Shown here: piece by piece, positions 47,536-60,578 of the stretch | How the letters are laid out: the number at the start of each line of letters is the position of its first letter | How positions within the stretch are numbered: the stretch's first letter is position 1 | Assembly (NCBI GenBank): GCA_008508345.1 | Contig: QNGE01001263.1 | Coordinates: 100,088 to 164,087 of the forward strand | DNA: 64,000 nt | From: Paragonimus westermani | Taxonomy: Eukaryota > Platyhelminthes > Trematoda > Plagiorchiida > Troglotrematidae | Direction of reading: 5' to 3' | Made by a program: the position numbers and the translations under genes | The notes under the pieces: model-generated | Database searches by the model: none | What the model was told of the DNA's origin: nothing | Seen by the model: only the letters and a program-made list of their open reading frames with translations

Positions 47536-50500
47536 AGGCCTAGAGCACAGTTCCAAGACGTGCCGTAGCTCTACGCTGAAATCAGGCTGAACCAGAATAA
47601 GGCACATAGGTTGGGCTGGTTCGTGAATAGTTGATGTTCGCAGTTGGTTGGTCCCCTACTAAATGACAACTGCACTGGTTCTACCGGTGTCTCAGTTGCC
47701 GTCGCGGCAGCTGGTGTGCGTGCTTGCGGCCACGTTAACGCAGTGATTACGTCCTCAAATAACGGATGCGAGTTGGTCGCGTTTAACCGCCAGCTCACTT
47801 TGCATGTTTGCGTGTGTGTAAACGGGTGTCGAACCAAGACAAGGTGCGTTCGTATCATGGTATTGATTCATGCAACTGACACCTTAGGTAGGGGTTATTG
47901 AAATCTCTGAGGTTAGTCCATGGCTTAGGACCAATGAGAGCCGTCGACATGAGTTTTTTGCTGGGCCCTTGGCTAACTAAATGCTGCGGGGGTGGGTGGG
48001 TGTTAATTCGGTCCACAAGTGGTATGTTGCCTACCCGTGGTCTGCAGCACAAAAATCTAACGGTTTCAATTGCACTAATGCCTCCGGTTGCTTTGTGGAC
48101 AGATCCTCAGCTTACAAACTCGATTCATCAATGGCGAGACTTCGGTTAATATACAGGACATCGGCTCCAGTGACAAACACCACTATGGGGAATGAGGAGA
48201 AAATATAAAGGGCTGTTTATGACAGTACTTATGTTAACGGTGGGTCAATTCGGATTTAATGAACATTCCATTCATTTGGTAGTCAACGCACTAGTAATGA
48301 AGACAAATCTCGAGTAGAATGAATGAAGTTAATCCGCAACATTGTCTTCCAGTTAAAGCACCACAGGATAAAAAATGATACAAGACAAGTGCACAGCTGG
48401 TGGATTAACAGCTACGACGATTGTTACTAGTCCAAATCTCGCCACTGTTCGTGAGCTACTCTGCAAAATTCTGAGCGAATTTGCTCTCTGCAATGAGTTG
48501 CATAGACTCATTCAGGTGTGCGAACTAGCACTTGTTGCCTAGTATAACCTCCCTAAGAAAGTTGACGGTAAGGCCATATTGGCAAAACATTGGAATGAAC
48601 TATTTTGCTGACCAGATTTTCAGTGACATTGTGTTCAGTTATTGATGCTTCTACTATGAATTAATCCGCTTATTCGAAATATCACGAGAGTTGTGCGTGC
48701 TCTGTCAGTGCCGACTGTATGCACGTGATATGATGATGCTTATTTGTGGACTAAACAACCATAAGCTGAATCAATTGGTTCGTTTCCGATCAAAAATTGA
48801 CCGCAACATTCATGGATAAACTGTTATCTATTGCAAAGCATATGGAGGCAGGACAAGTGAAACGAAATTGATAAATACAGACGTTCATTAACAACTGCTA
48901 CCGAATGTTGTGAAGTTTACCGGCAAATATCACAAACGTGGTTCAACAATAGCATTTATTTTCGGGAGTAAACCTACTCATTTATATTATTATTAATGGT
49001 TTTGTTGAACGAACTTGGTCACACACGTAGCACCTCAACTGTCGAGTTCAGCCTTTTAGAAATTCCATATCTGGACATAACGATGAGTGACACTCACTGA
49101 TGGTTGACATATGCTAGTACGCGCTTTGCTTAAGCGCGGCAACTCACCGGGATGAATTTTATTCTGAGACAGCTGGTTGATGAGAGCTGCGGATAAAAAC
49201 AGTCGGTCCTCCACTAACCTGCTGTGTGCAGGGTTCAGCTGATCGAGTGTGCGGTAGATGTAACGCTTCTTAAACCAAGATATTTCCACGATAGTCTTGG
49301 GCCCAATACATGTGTTCACAAACGGCATTTAGAGACGTCCCTACGCAATTCACTTCAAGCCTGTAGCTGCACATTTTCACTTACTGATTGTTTTCGGATC
49401 TACGTTCATTTATAATAAATAGGTCAATGTAGCTAGGCTAACACAAACCTTGTACCTTGATCTGTATCAAGTCAATGTTTAACACGAGAAACTGATATCT
49501 CGCTATCTTCGTAACAACATTCTATAGGTTTTCCAAACTGGATACCAACGCATTCTAATGTAAGTACTGGGTGGAGTGCAGATCTCGGTCAGGATGTGGC
49601 TAACATCCCAACCATCTTGATGGACACCTCTCGCCATTTGCATCCTAGCTGCGTTGTTCTGCCCTCGTTGTTTTTTTTTTAACTCAAAACCACTCTATGG
49701 GTGAGAAAAGCTGCATAATATTCCAGGCTGCTGGAAAGCAAACTGGAGTAGGTTGAACATGCGTATCGTCCGCTTCGGACAAGAGGAACGAAACAATTAA
49801 ACTCAACCGTCGAGGGAAGCGTGAAACAGGCGATATTATGACCCGACCGTGCACAAAGTGTGCGGGAAAAATAGGTACACCAACTGAGTGTGCGCTTACC
49901 CGAGTACTTGTGTACTCAGATTTGTTTCTAATCTCAACATAATTACTCAACTGCCACCAAAGTGATCTTACGATAGCTGAAGGTTGACGTAACTTGCATA
50001 GTGCTGGTCCACATACCTTTCCCAAAAGCTCTTTGAATTTTACGGTCAGTGACCACTTTCAGGAGAACGCCTACAAACATTCCACTTCTGGTAACGTTCA
50101 ATCTACTCGCTAGAACAGTTTACATTCATTGTTGACTTTTTCGCAGTTCAGTGTTCCGACCATCAGTTCATGTACATTCGCATTAACTAGCACGCCAGTC
50201 TGTCTTCTCGGAACGTAGCTATGCCTTTTAAGGCAAGTGATTGGCGTGTGACCGACTTTGAGATTAGATATAAAATAACCGAGTGCTGGCGTCGTTCGAC
50301 TTAGGTGTGACAGGTGACCACGGAGACAGATAGACAGTTGTCCAAGAAACATAGTAGATACAGCAATTGAGACGGCTGTCTATAAATGCACATTTTCGAC
50401 TCGAAGAGGATATACGAATTCAATAAGTTGACACAGTTCACTTCATCTTCTTTGTGATGGAGACAGTCTTAGGAAGCTTGTGGAGTAATCGGATCAAAAC

Positions 50501-52498
50501 AGCCTTTAGTTGCAAACTACCACGGTCGTTGGCTGGGAAGAAGGCTGGTGGTACTCCAACATCTGTCTCAATGTGAGGATATAATCGATACACCCATGAT
50601 CATGCGGGAAACCTGTACGTTCTTCTCCTTTGTGGTTCTTTCCACGTTATAGAAATTGCAGCATTATGAAATCCGTCAGTATCATGAGTGCAACGGAGAC
50701 AAGATAAATCCCTCCTTGGTTGTCATATGGTGTTGCGGAAACTCTTCTGAAGATGGGGATGACCGCTGCTCTGCACCACTCATGAATCACCTCCCATCTC
50801 TCCTATTTGGAACAGAGGACTGTGGTTACTTCAGACAACAATCTCCCCTCACCATTTTTGAAAGAAACAGGAGTAAGAAGATTCAGATTTCCCAATAGTT
50901 TAGGCTCCGTAGCCACTCCACTTCACAATGATGGGACATCAGAAATGTCGTGGCTAATCACACAGCGTCCGTCGTTCAGCGTCAGTTGGACTTTTCATTA
51001 CAGTGCTCAGTCCATCCATCAAGTTGGTTTCTTCACGCGCAGCTTTACTAAATTTTTCTGACAGCCAATGTAACCACGAAACCAGAAAACACCAACTTGG
51101 TAATTCCACGATAAAGGTGTCTTTCCCATTTCTTTGCCTCTCTCGGAGAAGTAAGGCTCACGGTCCTTAGGCGGCCTCTTTACAGTTTCAAAGCGGTCTT
51201 TTTCGTAATTGGAGTGAGAATGGATCATTTGACGTCTGGTTATAGGTTCTGGTGAATCAGCAGAAGTCCACTTCAGAATAGCTTTCTTTCCAAGAGGTCC
51301 ATATAACGCTTGATATTTCTATCCAATCATCGACTAGATCACTTTACTGTTGTGTCCAGAACAGCTGAGCTCTCAGTGCTGTTTGGTAGGCATTACGTTT
51401 ACAATCACCACTTTCTAAGTAAATACTTCTCTTACGGATGATGATTTGAACGAATGATAACAAAAACGTGACACAAACAATCGCACGATGTTAGTCGAGA
51501 CGATTACGCCAGAAGGAATGATAATCTTTAGCGAAGTAGTGAACATGATGGTTGACAGCAATACCATTAATTTTCTCCCATGGTTGGTTAGCAGAAAATA
51601 GCCTTTACTTGAAACATTGCTGTGGTTTGTGCTAAGATGAGCAACTTGATATGTAAAGACTGGGAGATACGCCCAACAGTGATAGTCGATTATCACTGTC
51701 AGTTTGTCGTGCTTTGACACACAGTCGCTCGTTTTTGGAGTAAGACGACCGAGTTATGCATACACAACGTTGTCCGAGTGTTCAGTTTGTTTTAGAAGAA
51801 CAAAGACGATGTTGTAACAGGCACAACACTCATATCCACGAACAGACTCATAGGAAATTATGTATGTATTATCAAGCAGCTCGATATGTGGTGAAACTTC
51901 GAGCAACAACAATAACAACACAGTACAGACATCAGAACGCTCTTCGTGCGTCTTCCTATCTGTGGGTCAACTCTACCGTACCTCCCTAATTGTACCGCTT
52001 GAAATTAACAGCACCCATCATGTCAGCAGTGCAACGTTCATGATGACTGATATCACAGTTTCCAATATCTGAATATACAACAATTTTGCAGTCAATGTTT
52101 TTACCTTAAGCATCTTGTGTGATGGAATATCCATGTTTATATGATAGGTGTGCAAAAGTACCAACCACAGGTTAATTGCAGCTAGTGAATATGATCATGT
52201 ACATATTCTGCACGTTTCTCTTCTGCCAATAATTATTCATATAAATTACACACGGTTATGCTTTTCACAATATTGTTGAATCTCCAAACGTTGTAATTTA
52301 GCTCGTCATTAATGCAGCCACCCTCAACCCAGAATATCCTCATGTGAATAAAGGCAACGGTTTTTGTTAACAATCTATCACCGGACGGTTCGAAAAGTGT
52401 TCACCTTATATAAGTTGCTAGCTTTGAAAACAGTCACACCATAACTATGCAAATGTCAGTGAACGAAAGTCGCCAAACATGTCTATAATCGAGTGGCT
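47536..52498. other. Intergenic stretch below the NHL gene
   Basis: The part 47.57-48.2 kb is GC-richer with open frames on both strands and looks like more inserted repeat sequence, but no motif identifies it. A T run lies at about 49670-49680. From 48.2 to 52.5 kb nothing coding was recognised. The 3' UTR of the NHL gene should occupy the end nearest 52.5 kb; no canonical AATAAA was found close to the stop. Confidence 0.45.
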
Positions 52499-52828
52499 TT
52501 AGAGTACACCAGGTCGCAATACTTTGACATTTCCAAGTGCCTCGGTTACAATGATACGTTGCCGATGTGAGTCAGTGGCCACTGCCAGTGGGTGCCAGAC
52601 TGCATTCGTGGATTTATCAGCCACCGGTTTTAACGGACCCAAACACGGGAAGCCAATCGTTTGCTGTATAGACTGATAGCGTGCAGATAGGACGGCACTT
52701 CGCTCGATACAGTCGTCCAGTTCCGACGACAACCGGATGCACGTCGATTGGATACGATGATTCACGTGATCGGCGATCAGTATCTTCTGCATCCAGGGCG
52801 CATAACACAGTCCATAGGGTTGTAACAT
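52499..52828 (-). CDS. NHL-repeat protein, last coding exon
   Basis: After the acceptor CTCCTAACAG the frame reads MLQPYGLCYAPWMQKILIAD and HVNHRIQ, a classic NHL blade (PYGLC..., ILIADxxNHRIQ). A linker of about 50 residues follows, then the last blade WHPLAVATDSHRQRIIVTEA with GNVKVLRPGVL and TAA. The internal ATG is only the first codon of this exon. The protein stops immediately after the last blade, as in Brat/TRIM71-type proteins whose propeller is C-terminal. Confidence 0.93.
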   Translation of the reverse strand: MLQPYGLCYAPWMQKILIADHVNHRIQSTCIRLSSELDDCIERSAVLSARYQSIQQTIGFPCLGPLKPVADKSTNAVWHPLAVATDSHRQRIIVTEALGNVKVLRPGVL

Positions 52829-55379
52829 CTGTTAGGAGAATTCAACATGAAATGCTAACGTTGAACGAGTGACACAAAGAATCAAATGTTCGCATTGTGT
52901 TTGGTAGACTACGGTGGCGCTAGATGTTGAGATACACGGTAACCAGAACGTGGTCTCTTAAGTCACATTTCAAGAAAAGTTCTTTCTGGTCTGAGATTAC
53001 GAATGTTGGTTTGGTCTACTGTGTGTGCATGTGTTGGTGACCCACATATGAGTGTCTGTATAACATGTGTTGATTTGATATTGCTTTCATCAAGCCCGAA
53101 TACCGTCTGAAACTCGGTCAAGTGACTCCTCCGATCACTAATTTTTGTGCGCTCGTGTGATTGCACAGGCAACGTTTCTACGTTGCAATTCTAGTGTTCA
53201 CCAGTGTACCCATTCTTTCCTGATACAGCAAAAGGCTAATGAACAACAGCCATATTTTGCCTACCGTGAAAGCCGTAGGTTGAGCGGCCGTATAACTTCA
53301 TCCAGTCCCTTCTACAGCATTACAAACGATCTTTCCAACCACACCATGCGGATCGTTCCCTTACGGTCAAAACGAAAATTTCTGAAACTGACGAAGATTT
53401 AACTCTGTGCCAGGAAGCTCGTCGTCATCGACTGCTAACAACTTAGTTGCTTCTTATAAGTAGTTTGGCAGATATGATAATTCAGAAGGGATCCAATTGC
53501 GAAAAATCCGGACTTCGGCTAGATTCGAACTAGTGGCAGAAACAGTGTGCCAATTCGCGGTAAATGCTCTATCAGCTAAGTTACGAAGTCACGCTCGAAG
53601 CTCGGAAATTTTACATCTGGAACTAGTTGCCCATCCAACCAAATGTATCATATGAAATCCACCAAATGTTCCAGGATATTGTTTGCTCGATTAGACTCTC
53701 TCGATCATTTCACGCTGGAGTATACAAACGCCGTCGATGAGCATTGATATTGTATTACTTGTCAGTACTTATCAGTAATGCAGTCTCATTGCACGTGTCA
53801 CCCTGCTCTCTCACTGCTAATGTGAATTCATCATCTGAAAAGCTGTGTTTAACTAGGCTCACCGGGACATCCGGTAAATTCAGAAACTTAAATGAAACAT
53901 TGGTTTGCTGGTCCTTTGCTTTCGACGGTATACACAATCAAGTGTAGGTGGTCTCAAGGGAGGCGTAGCACAGAAATTTTGAATAGCATAGAACGTTAGT
54001 GTTCAACATTATCGCAGTCGAAAGACAGTCACACATTAACACGCTCAACTGCCACTTGCCTAAACCTGCTGTGTTTAGTCCGTGTCAATGTGCACCATGG
54101 GTTACGATCGAAACCTTGATTTGAGCAATACGTAGACAAATAACAACTACGGAATTCTAAACAGAAATTGATAGGATATTCTATGGTAATGTTGCGTAAG
54201 CAATAAAATGTGCAAAGCAACAGGCCAAATAAATGAAATGTTACAGTCAGTATCAACAGAAAAATTGTCGTATGTGCACAAATCGATTGCTTAAAATGAA
54301 GTAGATTTTGCAGAATGTATGCATAATGTTACTTCACAAGTCCGTTTGCTAAATCAAACACAACGGCAAAAGTTCGTTAAATACGAGGTGTTCCCAATAA
54401 AAGAAAGTATATTAAGTAATGATCTGAAGAACAGTGGAATAGTTTGTACCAGATAAGAGTTCCAATTTAGCTGAAAAATTACAGGGGAATTGTATACAAA
54501 ATTGTCAAGTACAAATTCGCAGCATAAGAAATACCCGTAGGATTTAGGTATGGTAACAATCTTTAAGGTTGCTTGTTCTGCTCCCTTTGTTTACACAGGT
54601 TTTCATGTGAAAGAATCAAAATCACTATCAGAGCATACGACCTTCATCTTTGCAACTTATCATATCATATTTTAACAATACAGTTGGCTGCTTACAAAGA
54701 GAACATTTGTGACCATAGCTAACCGAATGCCTATACGGAACCTATTCATCAGATTTATGTTTGATGCACTTTAGTGTTAAAAAATCAACAAACCGTATCC
54801 TAATGACATTTTTCAGGACAGATAAACTGTTCAACGGAGTGTTTTTTTAGACCTGTTTATCAATTCCCTACTGTCTTCGACTTGTCACGAATCAAGCAGA
54901 GAGCATTGGGTATTTTACACAACGCGTCAATCAATCTGTTGACGTTGTTTGTATCAGTGAAACAATTACCTGATGGCACCGATTTTGAACAGACCCAATT
55001 TGAGTTGGTTATTTTTGTGCTAAAACGCAAATTCTTGTCCGTTTGACCATTTGGTCCCGTGACGATATTTGAATAAAGTTGGTTTGAAAGTAAGCAACAA
55101 AGACCCCACACACTAGAGATTTATTTTCACGTCCATTACAGACCGTTTTTATCCCATAACACTTCAAGTAACACGGTCGACAAATTTTTCTAACTAATTT
55201 CATTGTGACACCCATGGCCAAGGAATATCACTTCTTTCCTACTTACAACTAATAGGTTTGTTCATAGCTGCCAATGGGTAGAAAATTCAGTTACTTACAA
55301 AACAACGGAATCGTTTACCCTTGAACGCTATAGCTACCATTATGACCTACTGTGAGTACTCATGTTGTCATTGACTTAC
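52829..55379 (-). other. NHL gene intron between the last two exons
   Basis: About 2.6 kb, donor A|GTAAGT and acceptor CTAACAG. It contains the tRNA-like SINE at 53510-53590. Nothing else recognisable was found. Confidence 0.8.
53510..53590 (-). repeat. tRNA-like SINE head
   Basis: The minus strand folds as a tRNA: acceptor GACTTCG/CGAAGTC, D-arm region AACTTAGCTGATAGAGC (A box) and T-arm AGTTCGAATCT (B box). The anticodon arm is distorted (ACC-GCGAATT-GGC) and the A-box GG is eroded. A sister copy with the same flank (GAAAARTC upstream of the 3' end) lies at 63923. Shared flank and degraded anticodon arm favour a SINE over a functional tRNA. Confidence 0.65.
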
Positions 55380-55763
55380 TTGATCCACTCCGGTCCCGTA
55401 TCCCCCAGCCATCGCCACACACGTACCGGTACTCAACGAGTACAATTTCAGACTGGGTGCAGCCCAGTCTGTCACAGCTACATAACCATTTCCAATCTCA
55501 AGACATTCCACAAAGTACGGCTCTGTTAGCATCGGTTTAGCATCCAATGCATGCGAACTATCTTTGGTATTGTCACTGTAAGTGAGTGGCACTCGTTTGA
55601 CTGCTGTTCGTTTGTCGTTGCGCATGTCATAGAATCCGATCTGACGGCGCCTGCTGTCAACAACACCGACAAGTCCCATTCCGTGACAAACTCCTCTGGG
55701 ATGCTTGAATTTTTCGGAACTGAGGCTACCTTTTGCCTGTCCTTCTAGAGAGAATAGCCTGAC
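55380..55763 (-). CDS. NHL-repeat protein, internal exon with two blades
   Basis: This 128-codon exon follows the acceptor CTTGTACCAG, continuing VRLFSLEGQAKGSLSSEKFK (end of the previous blade). It then gives HPRGVCHGMGLVGVVDSRRR with QIGFYDM (blade 3). After a polar insert comes LTEPYFVECLEIGNGYVAVT with DWAAPSLKLYSLSTG (blade 4). It ends in YGTGVDQ at donor A|GTAAGT; readthrough would meet TGA at once. Both boundaries are phase 0. Confidence 0.93.
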
Positions 55764-55870
55764 CTGGTACAAGAAGTAGACGAGTGACACTTTATTATTA
55801 ATAAAACCAAATAAACCACAAAAACAACAGGGATTAAAGAGAAAAAATAAGGGTTATATTCAACACTCAC

Positions 55871-56005
55871 CTCTTCCAGTTGATAGTCTGAAACCAAAAT
55901 TGTCCCAGTTGGAATAATTGTGATGTCGAAGGGGCTGATCAGACGATCCGAATCTCCCAAATTATCCCCCAAACTAGAGACGAAATGGCCGTCCGGTTGA
56001 AACAC
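55871..56005 (-). CDS. NHL-repeat protein, internal exon (45 codons)
   Basis: After CGCTTCAG the frame reads VFQPDGHFVSSLGDNLGDSD, completing blade 1 from the exon at 63.2 kb (RVK|VFQPDG is the usual NHL wording). It then reads RLISPFDITIIPTGTILVSD with YQLEE for blade 2. The donor is GAG|GTGAGT. The 107-bp intron to the next exon is very short for this locus. A frame running through the exon start is non-coding. Confidence 0.92.
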
Positions 56006-56379
56006 CTGAAGCGAAAAATGAAGCAATGAACGGAAAATCCCATAGGGTTATAAAAATAAAGATTCATACTTGCTCGAATTTAACTTATTTCTTTTATTCC
56101 AACTGGATTTTACTGCCATTCAATCGTTAAGCTGTTTATAAAGCAGAAAACACACTAAGGGTTATGATAGTCTGAAATGAATTGGTACAGCAGGATACTG
56201 AATATGCTCTAATTTCCTACCATATCTGCCAAAGCGTTGACCACGACTGAACCACGACAAACGGATCGTGCTGACGTTATCCATTCATTCTCTTACAGCT
56301 TGGTATTTGCATTGTGCCGTTGAAAGTTTCAATATTCCATTAGGTCATTCTCGCTTAAGGATGACCTCTCACTCATCAT

Positions 56380-57005
56380 GCAGCACTCCGAACTTAGTTA
56401 CGCACAACATGGTGCACGATCAACTGAATGGGTTATCCCTTGTTTAAGGTTGGATACTAGTGTATATAATTGTAGCGAGAAGGCGTCCAATAAAGCACAA
56501 TCTTTATTGTCCAAACCGCTAGTCACATGCAACGCGCGCTCTCTCGTTTATAAGTCGCAATTCCAACCCGCAGCACCCCCCGGTTTCCGTTCACACGTCG
56601 TGCGCACTTCTAACCGGTTTACGTGCGTGACCGGTGCCTTCTATCGGAGGGTTTTTCGCTTGCCATTCCTCGTCCGTTTGTCCGATTCCGTTGCGCGATG
56701 GCTCGTCCGGCTGCTCGTGCTGTCCGCCATCCACCCAGTGTTGGCCTTGACCGTATTCCAACATCGTGTCGAGATGTTCCTCTAAATGTTGGAAAAACCA
56801 CGCCTCCGATCTGGCCGTCTGTCGTATTTCGCCTGCCCTGCCTCGCCCGTTGGTCCAATCTAGTCGAGCGATGACTCATCCGGTCGCGCACGTTGTCCTT
56901 GATCCGATCGCGGCAGGTTTTTGAACGTACCTCCCCCCACGTTGAGGTATTCGGCCGAGCGTTCGAAAACTCGCACCCCCGACCTGGCAATCCACCACAT
57001 AATGA
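56380..57005. repeat. GC-rich insert with a 173-bp tandem duplication
   Basis: Two diverged copies start at 56657 (CGCTTGCC...) and 56830 (CGCCTGCC...). They share CTCGTCCG/CTCGCCCG, GCGATGRCTC and, near the ends, CGAYCTGGC, giving a period of 173 bp. The block is far richer in GC and CpG than its surroundings and therefore open on both strands. The stretch before it (56.46-56.56 kb) has TATATAA, then AATAAA within 40 nt, as in an LTR promoter/poly(A) region. A retroelement LTR plus leader is possible but unproven. Confidence 0.5.
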
Positions 57006-59676
57006 CAAGCAATAAATGGAAGCAGCAGTTCATGGTCTACCATGACCACGTACTGCTGTGTCTATAAACATTCGCTAGTCATTACAGTGGGCTTGCTGTT
57101 ATATCACCGGAGTGAAGTTGCAGAAATTAGCTTATGAAACTACCGGTTATGTGGAGAAAACTGATCGATGCGGAGACGTGTGAGAAACTCAAGTGTTGCT
57201 TTCATCCATTATGAAAATAAACAGGTTAAGTTTTTCGGTTAACTGGTATAGTACATTTAAACAACTCACTTATTTTATTGAATCGTAGATGGTGTCTCCC
57301 TCGAAAGTAGGATTTTGTTGTTTGTTCCTGTTTACTAGTTACTACACATCCTACTGTTTTGTAATCTAAGTAATATAATGCACGCTAGACCCGTAACATG
57401 AAGGGCTGCTGGATCATTCGTCTATTCAAATATCTGAGCATTGAGTCTGGACAGGGATAAGGTCGATTGTGGGTTGTCCGTTTTGAGGATGAGCATGCTT
57501 ATAACCATCATTATAATCACCATTATAATCGTCACTATAGTTGTTATTTCCAACACTTACGATCGTGACCAGTACGAGATAGCAATTCAAAATTGACTGT
57601 GTCCATACAAACTAACAAGGTACGAACTAGTTACACACCAGTGATGTTCATCAATCTAATTGGTTGATTGCAAAGCTTGTGAGTAGTGAAGTGATATGAC
57701 ACTCGATAGCAGCTTTCATGAGTTCTTGAAATGTTCTCTAAAAACTAATTGGTGAACTGCTGTTTATTTAAAACAATGGATGACTTCACCAGGTGTCTTG
57801 ACAAATTGTTGAGAACACAAAATACAAGGGTAAGGATCAAATGTTCTCATGGGGCTTCGTAATTACACTGAGGAACCGATTACCTCTGGAATCTTGTAGT
57901 TTCTGGTTTTTTGTTCAACAGCAAATTTGAGGCATTGTGGCCGTTTGATTTAATACTCGAAAATATACCCTAAAGATACAAGGCAGATCTCCAAAATTTT
58001 AGACGTTCGTCACTTTAGTATAGTGCATTATCGAAATTCAGACGGTCTGTCTCTTCTGCCCATAACTATACATTTACACTATGAGATACTCAATGCTAAT
58101 TACTCACGAGTAATCATTGGGTTTGTTTGTCACAGAATTGACAGCATTTGTTTAGTCGAGGTGTTTTTAAGCACTCATGTGGGTCCTTTGTTCCATTTCG
58201 GAAGAAAACACCAAACTCGTTGATGATGCGCAGAATTCGACTTTTATCCTGAATCAAGACAGCTGTCCCTTTGCAACTGCGTGCGGATTGTTTTGGTCAA
58301 GTTGAGAATGGATGTGCAGACGGATCTAATAAACTGCTGCTGTCAATTCAAGCCCACACGAAACCTTACAGTTGGATATCGGCAACTTTATATTCAACTT
58401 CGTCTGTCACTTCAAATATTAGTTTCCTATATAATTGACTAAGTTCGTCTCACCGTTGCATTGCCACTGTGTTTTGGTGTTTTATTTGCTTGCACTGTCA
58501 GGCATATTTACTGATTTCCGCTATCCGTTTTTTTTCCACAAATCTACTTGATAATCTGTTGATTTTTTCTTGAAATTATTCAGCACTAACCCCCCAGATG
58601 CCTCAAAGATGCACTTTCTGAACCTCAGTTTCTAACTCATTATGGGGATGACTCACAGACAGAACGTCATGGATGTGAAGTCTCGTATTATCATTATGAA
58701 GCCACAAGACAGTCGGTACAATTCTGTGGACAAAGGTGCAGAAAAGGACTGTTGCCTACTGAGTATTGTTATGTCAAACTCCAAGCAAGTATTGGTCTTC
58801 CATCAACACACATTACACACTATAGTGAGAGTTTAAGTGATACTCGAATGTTCACTTGTTCTGCCGACCAACGCAGGTCAATGGTCCAGATTGCCTGAAA
58901 TGTTTGACTACGTTAGGTTCGAAAGGGTTAGTTCATTTCAAAATTTGTCGAACCTTATTGCCATCGGGGTAGACAAATCCTTGTGAGTTTAGCCTTCTCA
59001 CACTGGGAAGCATGAAAATCCATGTTAATTTTTGTTTTCACCTAAGAATGGCCGAAATGAAACCACCAGAAGAATGTACCGTTTCAACTTATGAACTACT
59101 GTTGCAGGAGCAATGGACAAAAATGTCCAGGATTACCTCATCAGACGAAAAATATGATGATGTGACAAATGGTTGCGTCGAATTCGTTTGGTTGTTGTCC
59201 TATATTGCTCGTCAAACTACCATAAATTGGATCCGTTCTTGATTAGTTAGATAGATTCCAATATCTGGTAGCCTATGTTTCAGAGCGGGTTATGTGAAAT
59301 CGGCGATCATTTAAGTTAGGCAACTTTTCTCATCTGTTTCCAAGTTATGATACATGGAGGCTCACTGTTCCATTGGATTGTCTTCATCTACATGTCACGA
59401 AAATGTTTTCTCCTTCCGGCAGAACGATTTTGCTTGTATGTGCCACAAACTACCGTTATTCTCTCGCAAAACTCCTATTGAATCTTACAAGAAAACCGTG
59501 ACGAACAACCGTTTTCGATATTTCATTATCAGGTCAATACAACCATGTAGGTTCAACGAAGTTGAAACAGGCATTAACGAAAACACTGAAAACGACGAGG
59601 ACTGATTGAGTCAATTACCTTCGAAATAGTTAGATAATTAGGCAGTGTAATTCTCAGGTTTTATAAGCTACCTAAA

Positions 59677-60102
59677 GTGCATAAAAACAGAGTCTCGCTG
59701 CGGCCGATTTTAGACATGTGTAATTCACCGTATCGTGCTACGGTAAAGTGGGCAACCGATTTGTTAGAGCCGGTCAGGAAGAAACTAGCGATTCACAGCC
59801 TTAGAGATTCATTTGAATTTGTCAAAACGATAAAACAACTGAGTGCAAAAGGAATGCGTTTATTCTCGCTTGACGTCACGTCTCTCTTCACCAATATCCC
59901 ACTAAGTGAGACACTCGAGTTTCTTGGTTGGTATATAAAGAGCAAGGGCATAAACGTGGGGATACCAGTAGATGAACCGAAGCAGCTTTTGTATCTCTGC
60001 ACCTACAACGTTCAGTTCAGGTTTTCGGGTAATTTATATTGCCAAGAGGACAGAGTGACAATGGGATCACCGTTAGGCACTTTACTAGCCGATATTTTTT
60101 GA
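59677..60102 (+). pseudogene. PLE reverse transcriptase, N-terminal and core part
   Basis: Upstream of the first ATG the frame already reads YKLPKVHK, then LRPILDMCNSPYRATVKWAT. LFSLDVTSLFTNIPLSETLE carries the first catalytic Asp, and VTMGSPLGTLLADIF is the following PLE RT motif, directly before a stop. Past the stop another frame gives DESKCFIETLMYVTSAHKNI and GIAFLDVFMSRHGDG. The RYVDD block that should separate the two is missing, so it is dead as an RT. Sequence differs clearly from the 32.9 kb RT and represents another PLE lineage. Confidence 0.85.
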
Positions 60103-60578
60103 CAAAGTTTGAAGGTAGTTCACTAGCAGAACACATAAAATCACCGGCCCTTTATTTTCCTGAGAGACGAATCTAAATGCTTCATTGAAACGTTGATGTA
60201 CGTCACCAGTGCCCATAAGAATATCCACTTCACTCTGGAACCCGAATTACCAGTAGGCATAGCGTTTTTAGACGTGTTCATGTCCCGTCATGGGGACGGC
60301 ATAATACAACGTAAAGTATACCGTAAAGCAACATGGACAACACAGTAAACAAATTTGAATAGCTACGTACCTCTGAGACGAAAGAAAAACCTCGTGCGGT
60401 GTTTGTTAGGTAGGGCCGTGAAAATCTGCTAGGATCACATCATAGAAGAAGGAAAACAGTTTCTATTTAACACACACCCTGAAAATGGCTATCCGGAACA
60501 GTTTATGTGTAAGCACATGATAATTAGCGCCAAGGCAGATATGTCGCAAACTGTAGACAAAAACCTGTCTACATTACG

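Noticed and set aside
56619..57008. 129-codon Arg-rich minus-strand frame and overlapping plus frames
   Set aside because: High GC lowers stop frequency on both strands and the block is a diverged tandem duplication; the protein has no known motif.
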